From contig CP044131.1 of NCBI GenBank assembly GCA_008727115.1, positions 1,674,001-1,738,000 on the forward strand: a stretch of DNA of 64,000 nt, given 5' to 3'. Shown here in pieces: positions 17,134 through 25,214 of the stretch. Position 1 is the first letter of the stretch. Each line of letters opens with the position of its first letter. The position numbers and the translations under genes were made by a program. The notes below the pieces were generated by a model. The model was not told where the DNA came from. It worked only from the letters and a program-made list of their open reading frames with translations, and did not search any database. This DNA is from Comamonas testosteroni (GTDB lineage: Bacteria > Pseudomonadota > Gammaproteobacteria > Burkholderiales > Burkholderiaceae_C).

Positions 17134-18588
17134 ATGACAGCACGTTGCATCATGGTGCTGGGCACCAGCAGTGGCGCAGGCAAAAGCTGGGTGGCCACGG
17201 CGCTGTGCGCCTACTATCGCAGCCTGGGCCTGAAGGTTGCCCCCTTCAAGGCGCAGAACATGAGCAACAATGCCCGCGTCGTTGCCACGCCCGATGGGAA
17301 GTGGGGCGAAATCGGCACCGCCCAGTATCTGCAGGCACTGGCCGCAGGGGCTGTGCCCGATGTGCGCATGAATCCGTTGCTGCTCAAGCCCGAGGCCGAT
17401 ACGCGCAGTCAGGTTGTGCTGTTCGGCCAGGTGGATGATGAACTGAGCGCCATGCCCTGGCGCGGCCGCAGTCTGAAGGTCTGGCCGCAGGTTGCGCAAG
17501 CGCTGGATGCGTTGCGCGCCGAAAACGATGTGGTGGTGATCGAGGGTGCGGGCTCGCCCGCCGAGATCAATCTGCATGCCAGCGATGTGGTGAACATGCG
17601 CGTGGCCAAGCATTGCAACGCGCATTGCCTGTTGGTGTCCGATATCGACAGGGGCGGCGCCTTTGCCCATCTCTACGGCACCTGGGCGCTGTTGCCAGAG
17701 GATGAGCAACAACTCATCAAAGGCTTTGTGCTCAACAAATTCCGGGGCGATGCCGCTTTGCTGGCGCCTGCGCCGCAGATGCTGCAAGAGAAGACCGGAA
17801 TTCCTACGGTGGCCTGCATTCCCATGCAGTTCCAGCATGGCTTGCCAGAGGAAGATGGCGTTTTTGATGACCGGGGCAGTACCGGGGTGGGGCAGGCTAT
17901 CCACACCACGATTGCCATCGTGGCTTATCCGCGCATCAGCAATCTGGATGAATTTCAACCTCTGCTGCAAGTGCCCGGCGTGCGTGTGGTGTGGGCACGC
18001 TCGCCCGCACAAATCACCGATGCGGATTGGGTGATCTTGCCGGGCAGCAAGGCCACGGCGGCGGACTTGGCGTGGATGAGAGAGCAAGGCCTGGATGCCG
18101 CGGTAGCTCAGCACGCCAAGGAGGGCAAGCGGGTGCTGGGCATTTGCGGTGGCCTGCAGATGCTGGGCGAAGCCCTGATTGATTTGCACGGTGTGGATGG
18201 CAATGCCGCAGGCCTGGGGCTGCTGCCTCTGGTCACCTTGTTTGCGCAGGACAAGACAGTGCAGCCCACCACGCTGACCTTGCCTGAGCTACAGGCACCC
18301 TGGAAGGCCTTGAGCGGAGTGCAAGCACGCGGTTATGAAATCCACCATGGGCAGACCCAGTTGCGGGCCGATATGCAGGCCGGCAGCGATCAGCCAGCGC
18401 AAGAGTTGCTGCCCGGCATGCTGTGGCAAGGCGGCAATCCGGCTGTGATCGGCAGCTATCTGCATGGGCTGTTTGAGAATGCCGAAGTGATTCACGCCCT
18501 GTTCGGCCATGCTGCGCCCAGTCTGGATCAGGTGTTTGCACGGCTGGCGCAAGGTGTGGCTCAATGGTTTGAGGCCGAGTCGCTTTAA
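17134..18588 (+). CDS. cobQ: Adenosylcobyric acid synthase (glutamine-hydrolysing)
   Basis: A 484-residue CobQ/CbiP enzyme that amidates the b, d, e and g side chains of adenosylcobyrinic acid a,c-diamide. The N-terminal dethiobiotin-synthetase-like domain has LGTSSGAGKSWVATALC and FKAQNMSNN. The C-terminal glutaminase domain has the cysteine in GICGGLQMLG and the histidine in YEIHHGQT. The length is typical. It starts 24 bases after the DUF3037 gene with an AGAGAAC ribosome site and so is probably cotranscribed with that gene pair. Confidence 0.94.
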   Translation: MTARCIMVLGTSSGAGKSWVATALCAYYRSLGLKVAPFKAQNMSNNARVVATPDGKWGEIGTAQYLQALAAGAVPDVRMNPLLLKPEADTRSQVVLFGQVDDELSAMPWRGRSLKVWPQVAQALDALRAENDVVVIEGAGSPAEINLHASDVVNMRVAKHCNAHCLLVSDIDRGGAFAHLYGTWALLPEDEQQLIKGFVLNKFRGDAALLAPAPQMLQEKTGIPTVACIPMQFQHGLPEEDGVFDDRGSTGVGQAIHTTIAIVAYPRISNLDEFQPLLQVPGVRVVWARSPAQITDADWVILPGSKATAADLAWMREQGLDAAVAQHAKEGKRVLGICGGLQMLGEALIDLHGVDGNAAGLGLLPLVTLFAQDKTVQPTTLTLPELQAPWKALSGVQARGYEIHHGQTQLRADMQAGSDQPAQELLPGMLWQGGNPAVIGSYLHGLFENAEVIHALFGHAAPSLDQVFARLAQGVAQWFEAESL

Positions 18589-18705
18589 TGGCAGGTGCGA
18601 CTTGTAGGAAAGCTCTCTCAAGCCCATGTGCGTTAAACCGATAAGCCGCAGCCTGGAGTGAGCGCAAGCTGGCAACGCTATTCACTTTTTGGAATGGAGT
18701 TAGAT

Positions 18706-19128
18706 ATGGCTTTTTTCAAGGTTCGGACGCTTCAGCTGGCTTTGGGGGCTGTCGCCTTGTCGATGGCGGGCCTGGCTAGTGCGCAGGTCGATCAGGCCAA
18801 GCCTGCGGCAGAAGCAGCAGCAATGGATGCCGCCAGGCCTGCGATGAAAAAGCATCACCACCATCACAAAGGCCAGCGCGGCATGGGTGGCGGCAACTCT
18901 TCAGCGCGTGAAGCGGCTGCAGCCAAGGCGGAAGCCCAAAGAGGCAGGCTTGATGACGGTCAGGGCTTGAGCCAGTACCAGCGCAATGCCTATGCCCGCT
19001 GCAGCGTGTTCAAAACCGAGGTCGACCAGCAAGCCTGCGTGGCGCGCGTCAAGGATGGTGCGGTCAGCGGCTCGGTCAAGGATGGCGGCATCTTGCGAGA
19101 AGTCACAGTGGAAGAAATCATTCGCTGA
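18706..19128 (+). CDS. Secreted His-rich small protein, unknown function
   Basis: A 140-residue protein not recognised as a named family. A signal peptide (residues 1-24, ending GLASA-QV) is followed by an alanine-rich stretch, a basic run with five consecutive histidines (KKHHHHHKGQ, about residue 46) and GMGGGN. The C-terminal half has two conserved-looking cysteines (ARCSVFKTEVDQQACVAR). The His cluster could bind divalent metal, and the position between cobQ and cobT makes cobalt a tempting but unproven ligand. ATG 18706 has GGAG eight bases upstream. Confidence 0.7.
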   Translation: MAFFKVRTLQLALGAVALSMAGLASAQVDQAKPAAEAAAMDAARPAMKKHHHHHKGQRGMGGGNSSAREAAAAKAEAQRGRLDDGQGLSQYQRNAYARCSVFKTEVDQQACVARVKDGAVSGSVKDGGILREVTVEEIIR

Positions 19129-19151
19129 TGCTTTTGCTGCATTTTCAGCTC

Positions 19152-19167
19152 AGGCCCTTCGGGGCCT
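19152..19167 (+). terminator. Rho-independent terminator after the His-rich protein gene
   Basis: AGGCCC-TTCG-GGGCCT, with a stable tetraloop followed by a TTTTT run. It separates the His-rich gene from cobT and implies that cobT has its own promoter in the 19170-19300 gap. Confidence 0.8.
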
Positions 19168-19300
19168 TTTTCATGTCTGCCGTGCGCTATTGCTGAACTT
19201 GCTGCCTTGACCATGATGAAAGCGCGATACTTGCCCAATCGCAAAAACATGCCTTCTGCACCACCGGTGGTGGAGGGTTTTGAGGTCTGATTTACCGGCA

Positions 19301-20425
19301 ATGACTGCAAGCATGAGTTCCGCACCCCTTTCCGAAGCCGCCTTGTCCACCATCTGGACCTGTCCTGAGGTTCCCGATATTCACGACGAACTGCTGCAAG
19401 CCAGTGTGCAGCACCGGCTGGATGTCAAGACCAAGCCACAGGGATCTCTGGGTGTTCTGGAGCAATTGGCGCTGCGCCTGGCCTGTATTACCGGTAGTGA
19501 GAATCCTGAACTGCAAGAACCTCAAATGGTGGTGTTTGCTGCAGACCATGGGCTGGCCGCGCAAGGTGTGTCAGCCTATCCCGTCGATGTGACCTGGCAA
19601 ATGGTCGAGAACTTTCTGGCGGGCGGAGCAGCAGTCAGTGTGCTGTCGCTCCAGAATGGGGTGGCACTGAATGTCGTGGACTGCGGTGTGGCCCGTGACT
19701 TTGAAGTGCGAGAGCAGGACCCAGAGCACAAGCTGCCGCGAGACGGTGAGCCGCGACTGTGGCGGCGCAAGATCGCCTATGGAACGGCCGATTGCAGCCA
19801 AGGCCCTGCGATGACAGAACAAGAGTGCGCAATGGCTTTGCGCAACGGTGCCGAACTGATCAAAAAGCTGCCGGGCAATGCCTTGCTGCTGGGGGAGATG
19901 GGGATTGGCAATACCTCCAGTGCTTCATTGCTGCTGGCGCGCCTGTGTGGTGAGCCTGTGGAAGAAGTGACCGGAGTTGGTACGGGTCTGAATAGCGAAG
20001 GCTTGATGCGCAAGATTGCCGTGCTCAAGCAGGTTCTGGATTTTCATGCTGGTGTCACTGAGCCCATGGGTGTTCTGGCCGCCATGGGCGGGCTGGAAAT
20101 TGCGACCATGACCGGGGCTGTCTTGCAGGCCGCTGCCGAGCGGCGCGTGATTGTGGTCGATGGTTTCATCACGACGGCTGCCGTGCTGGTGGCCAGCCGA
20201 CTGCAGCCCCATGTGCTGCAGCGCTGCGTGTATTCGCACCGCTCGGGTGAGCCTGGTCACTCGCGCATGCTGGCGCATTTGCAGGCTCAGGCCTTGCTGG
20301 ACTGGCAACTGCGCCTGGGAGAGGGCTCAGGCGCTTCGCTGGCATGGCCTCTGCTGCAGTCGGCCTGCACTATGCTCAATGAGATGGCCAGTTTCGAGTC
20401 GGCGGGCGTCAGCACCAAAAGCTGA
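19301..20425 (+). CDS. cobT: Nicotinate-nucleotide:dimethylbenzimidazole phosphoribosyltransferase
   Basis: CobT activates dimethylbenzimidazole to alpha-ribazole phosphate using nicotinate mononucleotide. Motifs: TKPQGSLGVLEQLA, FAADHGLAAQGVSAYP, LLGEMGIGNTSSASLL, GLEIATMTGAVL and LGEGSGASLAWPLLQ with the catalytic glutamate, then NEMASFESAGV. The start is uncertain. ATG 19301 and ATG 19313 are both plausible, and TTG 19280 has a better-looking upstream GGAGGG. It acts with BluB upstream in the locus. CobS, the partner that would use its product, is not in the window. Confidence 0.93.
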   Translation: MTASMSSAPLSEAALSTIWTCPEVPDIHDELLQASVQHRLDVKTKPQGSLGVLEQLALRLACITGSENPELQEPQMVVFAADHGLAAQGVSAYPVDVTWQMVENFLAGGAAVSVLSLQNGVALNVVDCGVARDFEVREQDPEHKLPRDGEPRLWRRKIAYGTADCSQGPAMTEQECAMALRNGAELIKKLPGNALLLGEMGIGNTSSASLLLARLCGEPVEEVTGVGTGLNSEGLMRKIAVLKQVLDFHAGVTEPMGVLAAMGGLEIATMTGAVLQAAAERRVIVVDGFITTAAVLVASRLQPHVLQRCVYSHRSGEPGHSRMLAHLQAQALLDWQLRLGEGSGASLAWPLLQSACTMLNEMASFESAGVSTKS

Positions 20426-20431
20426 TGAGGT

Positions 20432-20486
20432 TATCAAAATAGATAGCTGTCAGCGCTTGATTGCTAAGGGCTAAGCGCTGATTTAA
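20432..20486 (+). repeat. Dispersed repeat copy between cobT and nth
   Basis: Reads TCAAAATAGATAGCTGTCAG, CGCTTGATTGCTAAGGGCTA and AGCGCTGATTTAA. This is one of the clearest copies of the family: the TAGCT and AGCGCTTG boxes face a GGGCT / AGCGCT box. It sits in the 57-base gap between two convergent genes. Confidence 0.6.
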
Positions 20487-21139
20487 CTCTTTTTTCCAGC
20501 CGGAGGTGCTGGAGTCTTGGGCTTGAAGTCACAGTACTGCGAGGCTACGCACTCCCAGCAACGCGGCTTGCGTGCCTGGCAGACATAGCGGCCCAGCAAA
20601 ATCAGCCAGTGGTGCGAATCCACAGCATATTCAGCGGGCACACGTTTGAGCAGCTGCTTTTCCACCTCCAGCGGGTTCTTGCCGGGGGCTAGTCCCGTGC
20701 GGTTGCTGACGCGAAAGATATGTGTGTCCACCGCCATGGTGGGCTGGCCAAAGGCCACATTGAGCACCACATTGGCAGTCTTGCGGCCCACGCCAGGCAG
20801 TGCTTCCAGAGCTTCGCGCGTGTCGGGGACTTTGCTTTCATGCAACTCCACCAACATGCGGCAAGTCTCCATCAAGTGCTTGGCTTTGCTGCGGTACAGG
20901 CCGATGGTCTTGATATAGCTCTCCAGCCCTTCCAGACCCAGATTCAGAATCGCCTGGGGAGTATTGGCGACAGGAAACAGCTTGCGCGTGGCCTTGTTGA
21001 CGCCGACGTCGGTGGCTTGTGCCGACAGCAGAACTGCAGTGAGAAGCTCGAAGACAGTGGTGTATTCAAGCTCGGTCTGAGGAGTGGGGTTGGCGGCCTT
21101 GAGCACGGCAAAAAACGGCGCTATATCGCTTTTCTTCAT
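20483..21139 (-). CDS. nth: Endonuclease III
   Basis: A 218-residue DNA glycosylase/AP lyase that removes oxidised pyrimidines. It has the helix-hairpin-helix LPGVGRKTANVVLNVAFG with the catalytic lysine, and VDTHIFRVSNR with the catalytic aspartate. The C-terminal [4Fe-4S] site is complete with spacing C-x6-C-x2-C-x5-C (CQARKPRCWECVASQYC). It is transcribed away from the remnant gene upstream. The end converges with cobT. Confidence 0.95.
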   Translation of the reverse strand: MKKSDIAPFFAVLKAANPTPQTELEYTTVFELLTAVLLSAQATDVGVNKATRKLFPVANTPQAILNLGLEGLESYIKTIGLYRSKAKHLMETCRMLVELHESKVPDTREALEALPGVGRKTANVVLNVAFGQPTMAVDTHIFRVSNRTGLAPGKNPLEVEKQLLKRVPAEYAVDSHHWLILLGRYVCQARKPRCWECVASQYCDFKPKTPAPPAGKKS

Positions 21140-21180
21140 GGCGCTATTGTGGCCCGTGGTCGCGGTGCTTGAAAAAGAAA

Positions 21181-21203
21181 AGCCGCTACATTGCGCAGCG
21201 GCT
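21181..21203 (-). terminator. Rho-independent terminator of the remnant gene
   Basis: Inverted repeat AGCCGCT / AGCGGCT with a 9-base loop. On the minus strand it runs into TTTTCTTTTT. It lies about 20 bases beyond the stop codon of the remnant at 21224, so the terminator survived although most of the gene is gone. Confidence 0.65.
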
Positions 21204-21223
21204 CAGGGCTTGAGGCAGCAGGA

Positions 21224-21450
21224 TCAAGGATCCAGGTTGTAGCTGAGCACCAGGCTGTAGCGCATCTTGCGATCAGGGTTGTAGATGGAGTGATCACCCA
21301 GTGGCTTGCTCATGGCGACATCCAGCGCGTAGTGGCGGTTGTCGGAGACCCGCAGACCCAAGCTGGCTGAGCGCAGCGTGTTGCCCTTAATGCCGCTGGT
21401 CTGATGCTTGGTGCGAGCACATTCATACAGCAGAAAAATCCGTTGACTAC
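21224..21450 (-). pseudogene. C-terminal remnant of an outer-membrane beta-barrel (ShlB/FhaC-like) protein
   Basis: About 70 codons read cleanly to a TGA at 21224. The text LRSASLGLRVSDNRHYALD, then VAMSKPLGDHS and KMRYSLVLSYNLDP resembles the last strands of two-partner-secretion transporters (ShlB/FhaC). No start codon or N-terminal part exists upstream. The segment fades out near 21450, where AT-rich unrelated sequence begins. I take it as the stump of a deleted gene. The family assignment rests on pattern only, and another outer-membrane barrel is possible. Confidence 0.45.
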
Positions 21451-21705
21451 GCGGTCCGTGGATAGGTAGGCGTATGTTCTTGGCAGAGGCTTGGCACTGT
21501 CCAATTCATAGTTTGAGACACGAAGCTGTACATAATTAACAATATCTATCAACTTTAAGAAGTTGGTAGGAGTTTGATTACTGCGAAGCTGGAATAGCTC
21601 CTACAAAAAGACATTTCTCCCCTCTGGTGGGCTGCGCGCGCCACAATGGGCGTTTGCCGCTCAAGCGGCGACGAGATTTCTTTAGCGCCTTAATCCAAAA
21701 AACGT

Positions 21706-22902
21706 ATGCAATTTGCCAATCGACTCAATAACGTAGAAACCTCTGCGATTCGTGAACTGTTCAAACTGCTTGGCAAGCCCGGCATCATCAGCTTTGCGGG
21801 TGGCTTTCCGGACAGCGCCATGTTTGACGTGGCTGGCATCAGCGCCGCTTCTGCCAAGGCACTGGAGCAAGAGGCTGGCGCTGCATTGCAGTACGGAGCA
21901 ACCGAGGGCTATCAGCCATTGCGCGAGCAGCTCTCGACCTTCATGGCCAGCAAGGGCGTTCCCGATGTGGCCCCCGAGCAGCTCATCGTCACCACCGGTA
22001 GCCAGCAGGCACTGGACTTGCTGGGCAAGACCATGTTGGGTGAGGGTGACAAGGTCATCGTTGAAGGCCCGACCTTTCTGGCCACCATCCAGTGCTTTCG
22101 CTTATACGGAGCGGAAGTCATCTCGGCACCTGTCGACGAGCATGGCGTCAAGACCGACGAGCTGGAAAAGCTGATCGCCGAGCATCAGCCCAAGCTGGTC
22201 TATCTGATTCCCACATTCGGCAACCCCAGCGGTGCCATGCTGAGCCTGGAGCGCCGCAAGAAGGTGCTGGAGCTGGCCGTCAAGTACCAGACGCTGGTGG
22301 TGGAAGACGACCCCTACGGCGACCTGTACTTTGACGCTGCGCCGCCCGCCAGTCTGCTGGCGCTGAGCCGTGAAGTGCCCGGCAGCCGTGAATGGCTGGC
22401 ACATTGCGGTTCGCTCTCCAAGGTGCTCAGCCCCGGCCTGCGCATTGGCTGGCTGATTGCCCAGCCCGAACTGCTGGCCCGCGCCGTGATGTGCAAGCAG
22501 TTCAGCGATGCCCACACCAGCACTTTTGCGCAGGCCACAGCCGCCCAGTATCTGAAGTCCGGCGTCATGCCCAAGACCCTGGCCCATGTGCGCGAGGTCT
22601 ATGCCCAGCGTGCCAAGGCCATGGGCGATGCGCTGCGCGAGCAACTCGGAGACGCCATCGAGTTTGTGCAGCCCGCCGGTGGCCTGTTCATGTGGGTGCG
22701 TCTGACGGGGGCGCGCGGTCAGCTGGCAGATGCCGGTGAGCTGGCGAAGCGAGCCATCGAGCAAGGTGTGGCCTTTGTGCCCGGCGCACCTTTCTATGCG
22801 CAGAACCCCGACAACGCCACCTTCCGCCTGTCGTTTGCCACGGCCGACGAGGACAAGATCCGCGAAGGGATTGCACGTCTGGCAAAAGCACTCAAGGGCT
22901 GA
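21706..22902 (+). CDS. PLP-dependent aminotransferase (fold type I)
   Basis: A 398-residue class I/II aminotransferase similar to 2-aminoadipate / valine-pyruvate type enzymes. ISFAGGFPDSAMF opens the protein. YGATEGYQPLREQL and TTGSQQALDLLGK follow, and YLIPTFGNPSGAMLS, VVEDDPYGDLYF and the Schiff-base lysine in SLSKVLSPGLRIGWL complete the set. The substrate cannot be fixed from sequence: lysine/2-aminoadipate or branched-chain and aromatic amino acids are all possible. slyX follows by two bases, so they are probably cotranscribed. Confidence 0.88.
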   Translation: MQFANRLNNVETSAIRELFKLLGKPGIISFAGGFPDSAMFDVAGISAASAKALEQEAGAALQYGATEGYQPLREQLSTFMASKGVPDVAPEQLIVTTGSQQALDLLGKTMLGEGDKVIVEGPTFLATIQCFRLYGAEVISAPVDEHGVKTDELEKLIAEHQPKLVYLIPTFGNPSGAMLSLERRKKVLELAVKYQTLVVEDDPYGDLYFDAAPPASLLALSREVPGSREWLAHCGSLSKVLSPGLRIGWLIAQPELLARAVMCKQFSDAHTSTFAQATAAQYLKSGVMPKTLAHVREVYAQRAKAMGDALREQLGDAIEFVQPAGGLFMWVRLTGARGQLADAGELAKRAIEQGVAFVPGAPFYAQNPDNATFRLSFATADEDKIREGIARLAKALKG

Positions 22903-22904
22903 AT

Positions 22905-23126
22905 ATGAGGGATGAGCAAGAAGCGCTGCAAGAGCGAATCATGGAGCTGGAGATCAAAGCCAGCTATACCGAGGATTTGCTTGAGCAGCTCAATATGACG
23001 ATTTACCGTCAACAGCAGCAAATTGACTTGCTGATCAACGAGGTGCGAGAGCTCAAGCGTCAGGCACCAGAAGGTGGGGGCGCTGCAGTTCGCAATCTGC
23101 GCGACGAATTGCCGCCGCATTACTGA
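22905..23126 (+). CDS. slyX: SlyX protein
   Basis: A 73-residue coiled-coil protein of the SlyX family: RIMELEIKASYTEDLLEQLN, then MTIYRQQQQIDLLINEVREL and a proline-rich tail ending DELPPHY, typical of the family. The molecular role is unknown. It starts two bases after the aminotransferase stop and ends before a terminator at 23150. Confidence 0.88.
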   Translation: MRDEQEALQERIMELEIKASYTEDLLEQLNMTIYRQQQQIDLLINEVRELKRQAPEGGGAAVRNLRDELPPHY

Positions 23127-23149
23127 CAGTCACTTGGATCCTTCCAATA

Positions 23150-23180
23150 AAAAGGCCGAAGCGAAAGCTCCGGCTTTTTT
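23150..23180 (+). terminator. Rho-independent terminator after slyX
   Basis: GCCGAAGC-GAAA-GCTCCGGC forms an 8-bp stem with one A-C mismatch and a GAAA loop. It is preceded by an A tract and followed by TTTTTT. It ends the aminotransferase-slyX transcript. Confidence 0.75.
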
Positions 23181-23249
23181 GCACCGAATCCGCGTCAGAC
23201 TGCCAGCAACTCAAGGCAGGCCATGGGCGAAATACCATGAACTTTTGCG

Positions 23250-23393
23250 TCACTCCAGCGGTGTGCTGGCAATGTTTTTCATCTTGCCCATGAAGAGCCG
23301 GGTAAAGAAGGCGGCCATGACGATGATCAGCACAATCACGGCCAGACTCATCAGTCCATAGTCGGTGGAAAAGAGATCAATCATCAGCTTCAT
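23250..23393 (-). CDS. DUF3149 small membrane protein
   Basis: A 47-residue single-span membrane protein too short for many gene finders. It opens MKLMIDLFSTDYGLMSLAVI, continues through a hydrophobic helix (VLIIVMAAFFTRLFMGK) and ends in a short tail. The LFSTDYGLMS segment matches the DUF3149 family as I remember it. Function unknown. An A/G-rich ribosome site (GGGAGGCCTT on the minus strand) precedes the ATG at 23393, supporting translation. Confidence 0.75.
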   Translation of the reverse strand: MKLMIDLFSTDYGLMSLAVIVLIIVMAAFFTRLFMGKMKNIASTPLE

Positions 23394-23656
23394 AAGGCCT
23401 CCCGGTTGAATTGCTCTCACTATGGCCGCCGGGAGGGATTGAAGGATTGCGTTGCATCAAACCGTGGCGTTGGCGGGTTTGCGCTGGAGCAATCAGCCTG
23501 CACTTATCGGCAATCAGAGGGGGTGGGCAGCGCAAAAGCGCTGAAACAGTTTCGATAGCGATGTGAGAGATGCCTGGAATGCCTTCAAGTCACAACAGAG
23601 CTGACTTTTGTGCATGAAAATAGCCGCTGAGAACGCCCGCGGATTTTGAGGACACC

Positions 23657-24154
23657 ATGAGCATCTGGTCCATTGACGCCCAGACCGTTACCCACAGCAT
23701 TCAACTGGCTGTGGCCCCGGTATTTTTTCTGACTGCCGTCGCCGGCATGATTGGCTCTGTTGCCGGGCGACTGGCCCGAATTATTGACAGAGCCCGCAAG
23801 CTGGAAGAAAGCCTGCGCACTCTGGAGGATCACGATCTGATTGCGCGTCACCTCAAGGAGCTGCACTTTCTGCGTGAGCGGGGGCGGCTGGCGAATGTCT
23901 CCATTGGCTTGCTCACCATGTGCGGCATGTGCATTGGCCTGACCATCGTCTTGTTGTTTGTGGGCGAGGCCTATGGCGTCAGCGGTCAGCGTTATGCCGT
24001 ATTCAGCTTTTTGCTGGGGGTGCTGGCCTTTATGCTGGCCTTGTGCTGTTTTCTCTGGGAAACCATCATGGCCACGCGAATTCTGGACTTTCACATGCTC
24101 AGTCAGGCCAAGGCTGCAGTGCGTCATGTGACGGATGACTCCAATCCCGTCTAG
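23657..24154 (+). CDS. DUF2721 family membrane protein
   Basis: A 165-residue inner-membrane protein. Hydrophobic segments lie at about residues 10-35, 85-110 and 118-140, with a charged helix between (LARIIDRARKLEESL). The pattern FFLTAVAGMIGSVAGRLARIIDRAR is characteristic of DUF2721. Function unknown. The ribosome site GAGGACACC precedes the ATG. It stands alone, with a dispersed repeat directly after its stop. Confidence 0.8.
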   Translation: MSIWSIDAQTVTHSIQLAVAPVFFLTAVAGMIGSVAGRLARIIDRARKLEESLRTLEDHDLIARHLKELHFLRERGRLANVSIGLLTMCGMCIGLTIVLLFVGEAYGVSGQRYAVFSFLLGVLAFMLALCCFLWETIMATRILDFHMLSQAKAAVRHVTDDSNPV

Positions 24155-24158
24155 AGAA

Positions 24159-24217
24159 AAACATATAAAAAGTGCCTCGAGCCCTTATTCGGTAAGCGCT
24201 GATAGCTATCTTTATTT
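24159..24217 (-). repeat. Dispersed repeat copy between DUF2721 gene and argP
   Basis: Minus strand: AAATAAAGATAGCTATCAGC, GCTTACCGAATAAGGGCTCG and AGGCACTTTTTATATG. The TAGCT, AGCGCTT and GGGCT-GAGGC boxes are all present, and it is among the best copies. It lies between convergent genes. Confidence 0.6.
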
Positions 24218-25118
24218 ACATTGGCTCTAACCAGGCGGCCGCGGCCTGAATGACGCAGTCGGTCAGCCGTTGCAGGCTTTGCTGGGCGCTGCGGGTATGG
24301 CACCAGTACATGGGAATGTAGATGTCTCGCTCGGGTGCCAGCTCCAGCAGCGTGCCTTGCTGCAGCTGTGACTCGATCAGCTGCACGGCATGCACGCCCC
24401 AGCCCATGCCCAGCTCCAGAGCGCGCGTATAGCCTTGCAGCGAGGGCAGAAAATGGCGTACGGCGTTGCGTCTGCCGTCCACGCCCAGTTGCTGCAGCCA
24501 GACATCCTGAAGGCTGTCCTTGCGCCCGTAGCACATCATGGGGGCACGAGCCATGGTCTGCGCACTGATGCCCTGCGGCAGGTGGCGTGCAATGAACCCG
24601 GGGCTGGCGACGGCCACATAGCGCATGCGCCCCAGCGGCCAGGTATTGCAGCCTGTGATGGCGGTTCCGGTGGCGGTAACAGCAGCCATGACCTCACCCT
24701 CCTTGAGGCGCTTGGCCGTGTGGTCCTGATCGTCAATGCTGATGTCCAGCAGCTCGTTGCTGTCCTGGGTGAAGGCCGCCATGGCATCCATGAACCAGAT
24801 GGACAGGGAGTCGGCATTCACCGCCAACTTGAGAGAAGGGGGCGTGGCCTGTCCTTCGGGAACCAGTTCCGGATTCTTGCGGCGCAGGTCGTTTTCAAGC
24901 AGGGCCACTTGTTCGACATGCAGACAAAGGCGTCGGCCAGCCTCCGTACCCGTGCAGGGATTGCCGCGCAGCACCAGTACTTGGCCGACGCGCTCCTCCA
25001 ACAGTTTGATGCGCTGTGAAACGGCAGACGGTGTGACATGCAGCTTGCGCGCTGCACGTTCGAAGCTGCCCTCACGCATCACGGCGGCCAGGGCTTCCAG
25101 ACCTGCGTAGTCAAACAT
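24216..25118 (-). CDS. argP: LysR-family regulator ArgP/IciA
   Basis: A 300-residue LysR-type regulator. The winged helix at the N-terminus reads YAGLEALAAVMREGSFERAA, followed by LHVTPSAVSQRIKLLEERVG, as in ArgP (IciA). A ligand-binding domain follows. In E. coli ArgP activates the arginine/lysine exporter ArgO in response to these amino acids. Here it is divergent from a LysE/ArgO gene with 96 bases between, the expected regulator-target arrangement. That intergenic region (25119-25214) is therefore the probable operator. Confidence 0.9.
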   Translation of the reverse strand: MFDYAGLEALAAVMREGSFERAARKLHVTPSAVSQRIKLLEERVGQVLVLRGNPCTGTEAGRRLCLHVEQVALLENDLRRKNPELVPEGQATPPSLKLAVNADSLSIWFMDAMAAFTQDSNELLDISIDDQDHTAKRLKEGEVMAAVTATGTAITGCNTWPLGRMRYVAVASPGFIARHLPQGISAQTMARAPMMCYGRKDSLQDVWLQQLGVDGRRNAVRHFLPSLQGYTRALELGMGWGVHAVQLIESQLQQGTLLELAPERDIYIPMYWCHTRSAQQSLQRLTDCVIQAAAAWLEPM

Positions 25119-25214
25119 TAGAAACTCTTCATCAAGTTGAGTAAATGTAATTTTACTTAAGTGATGTGCCGCCGCAGAATCCGTGCCGCTGAAGAGAGTT
25201 CAAAGAGGTAGGCC

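Larger units (their letters stand above)
21140..21705. other. Intergenic region with a gene remnant
   Basis: This 566-base gap between nth and the aminotransferase gene holds a minus-strand terminator at 21181 and the remnant coding sequence at 21224. The AT-rich 21480-21600 segment holds nothing I recognise. The last 100 bases are the probable promoter and leader of the aminotransferase gene. Confidence 0.6.

Noticed and set aside
16327-18189. A 620-codon open frame opposite the HipA-like, DUF3037 and cobQ genes
   Set aside because: It spans three genes of the opposite strand that each have strong family motifs, and it shows shadow-like composition.
24390-25019. Plus-strand frames opposite argP
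   Set aside because: Shadow frames of a canonical LysR-type gene.
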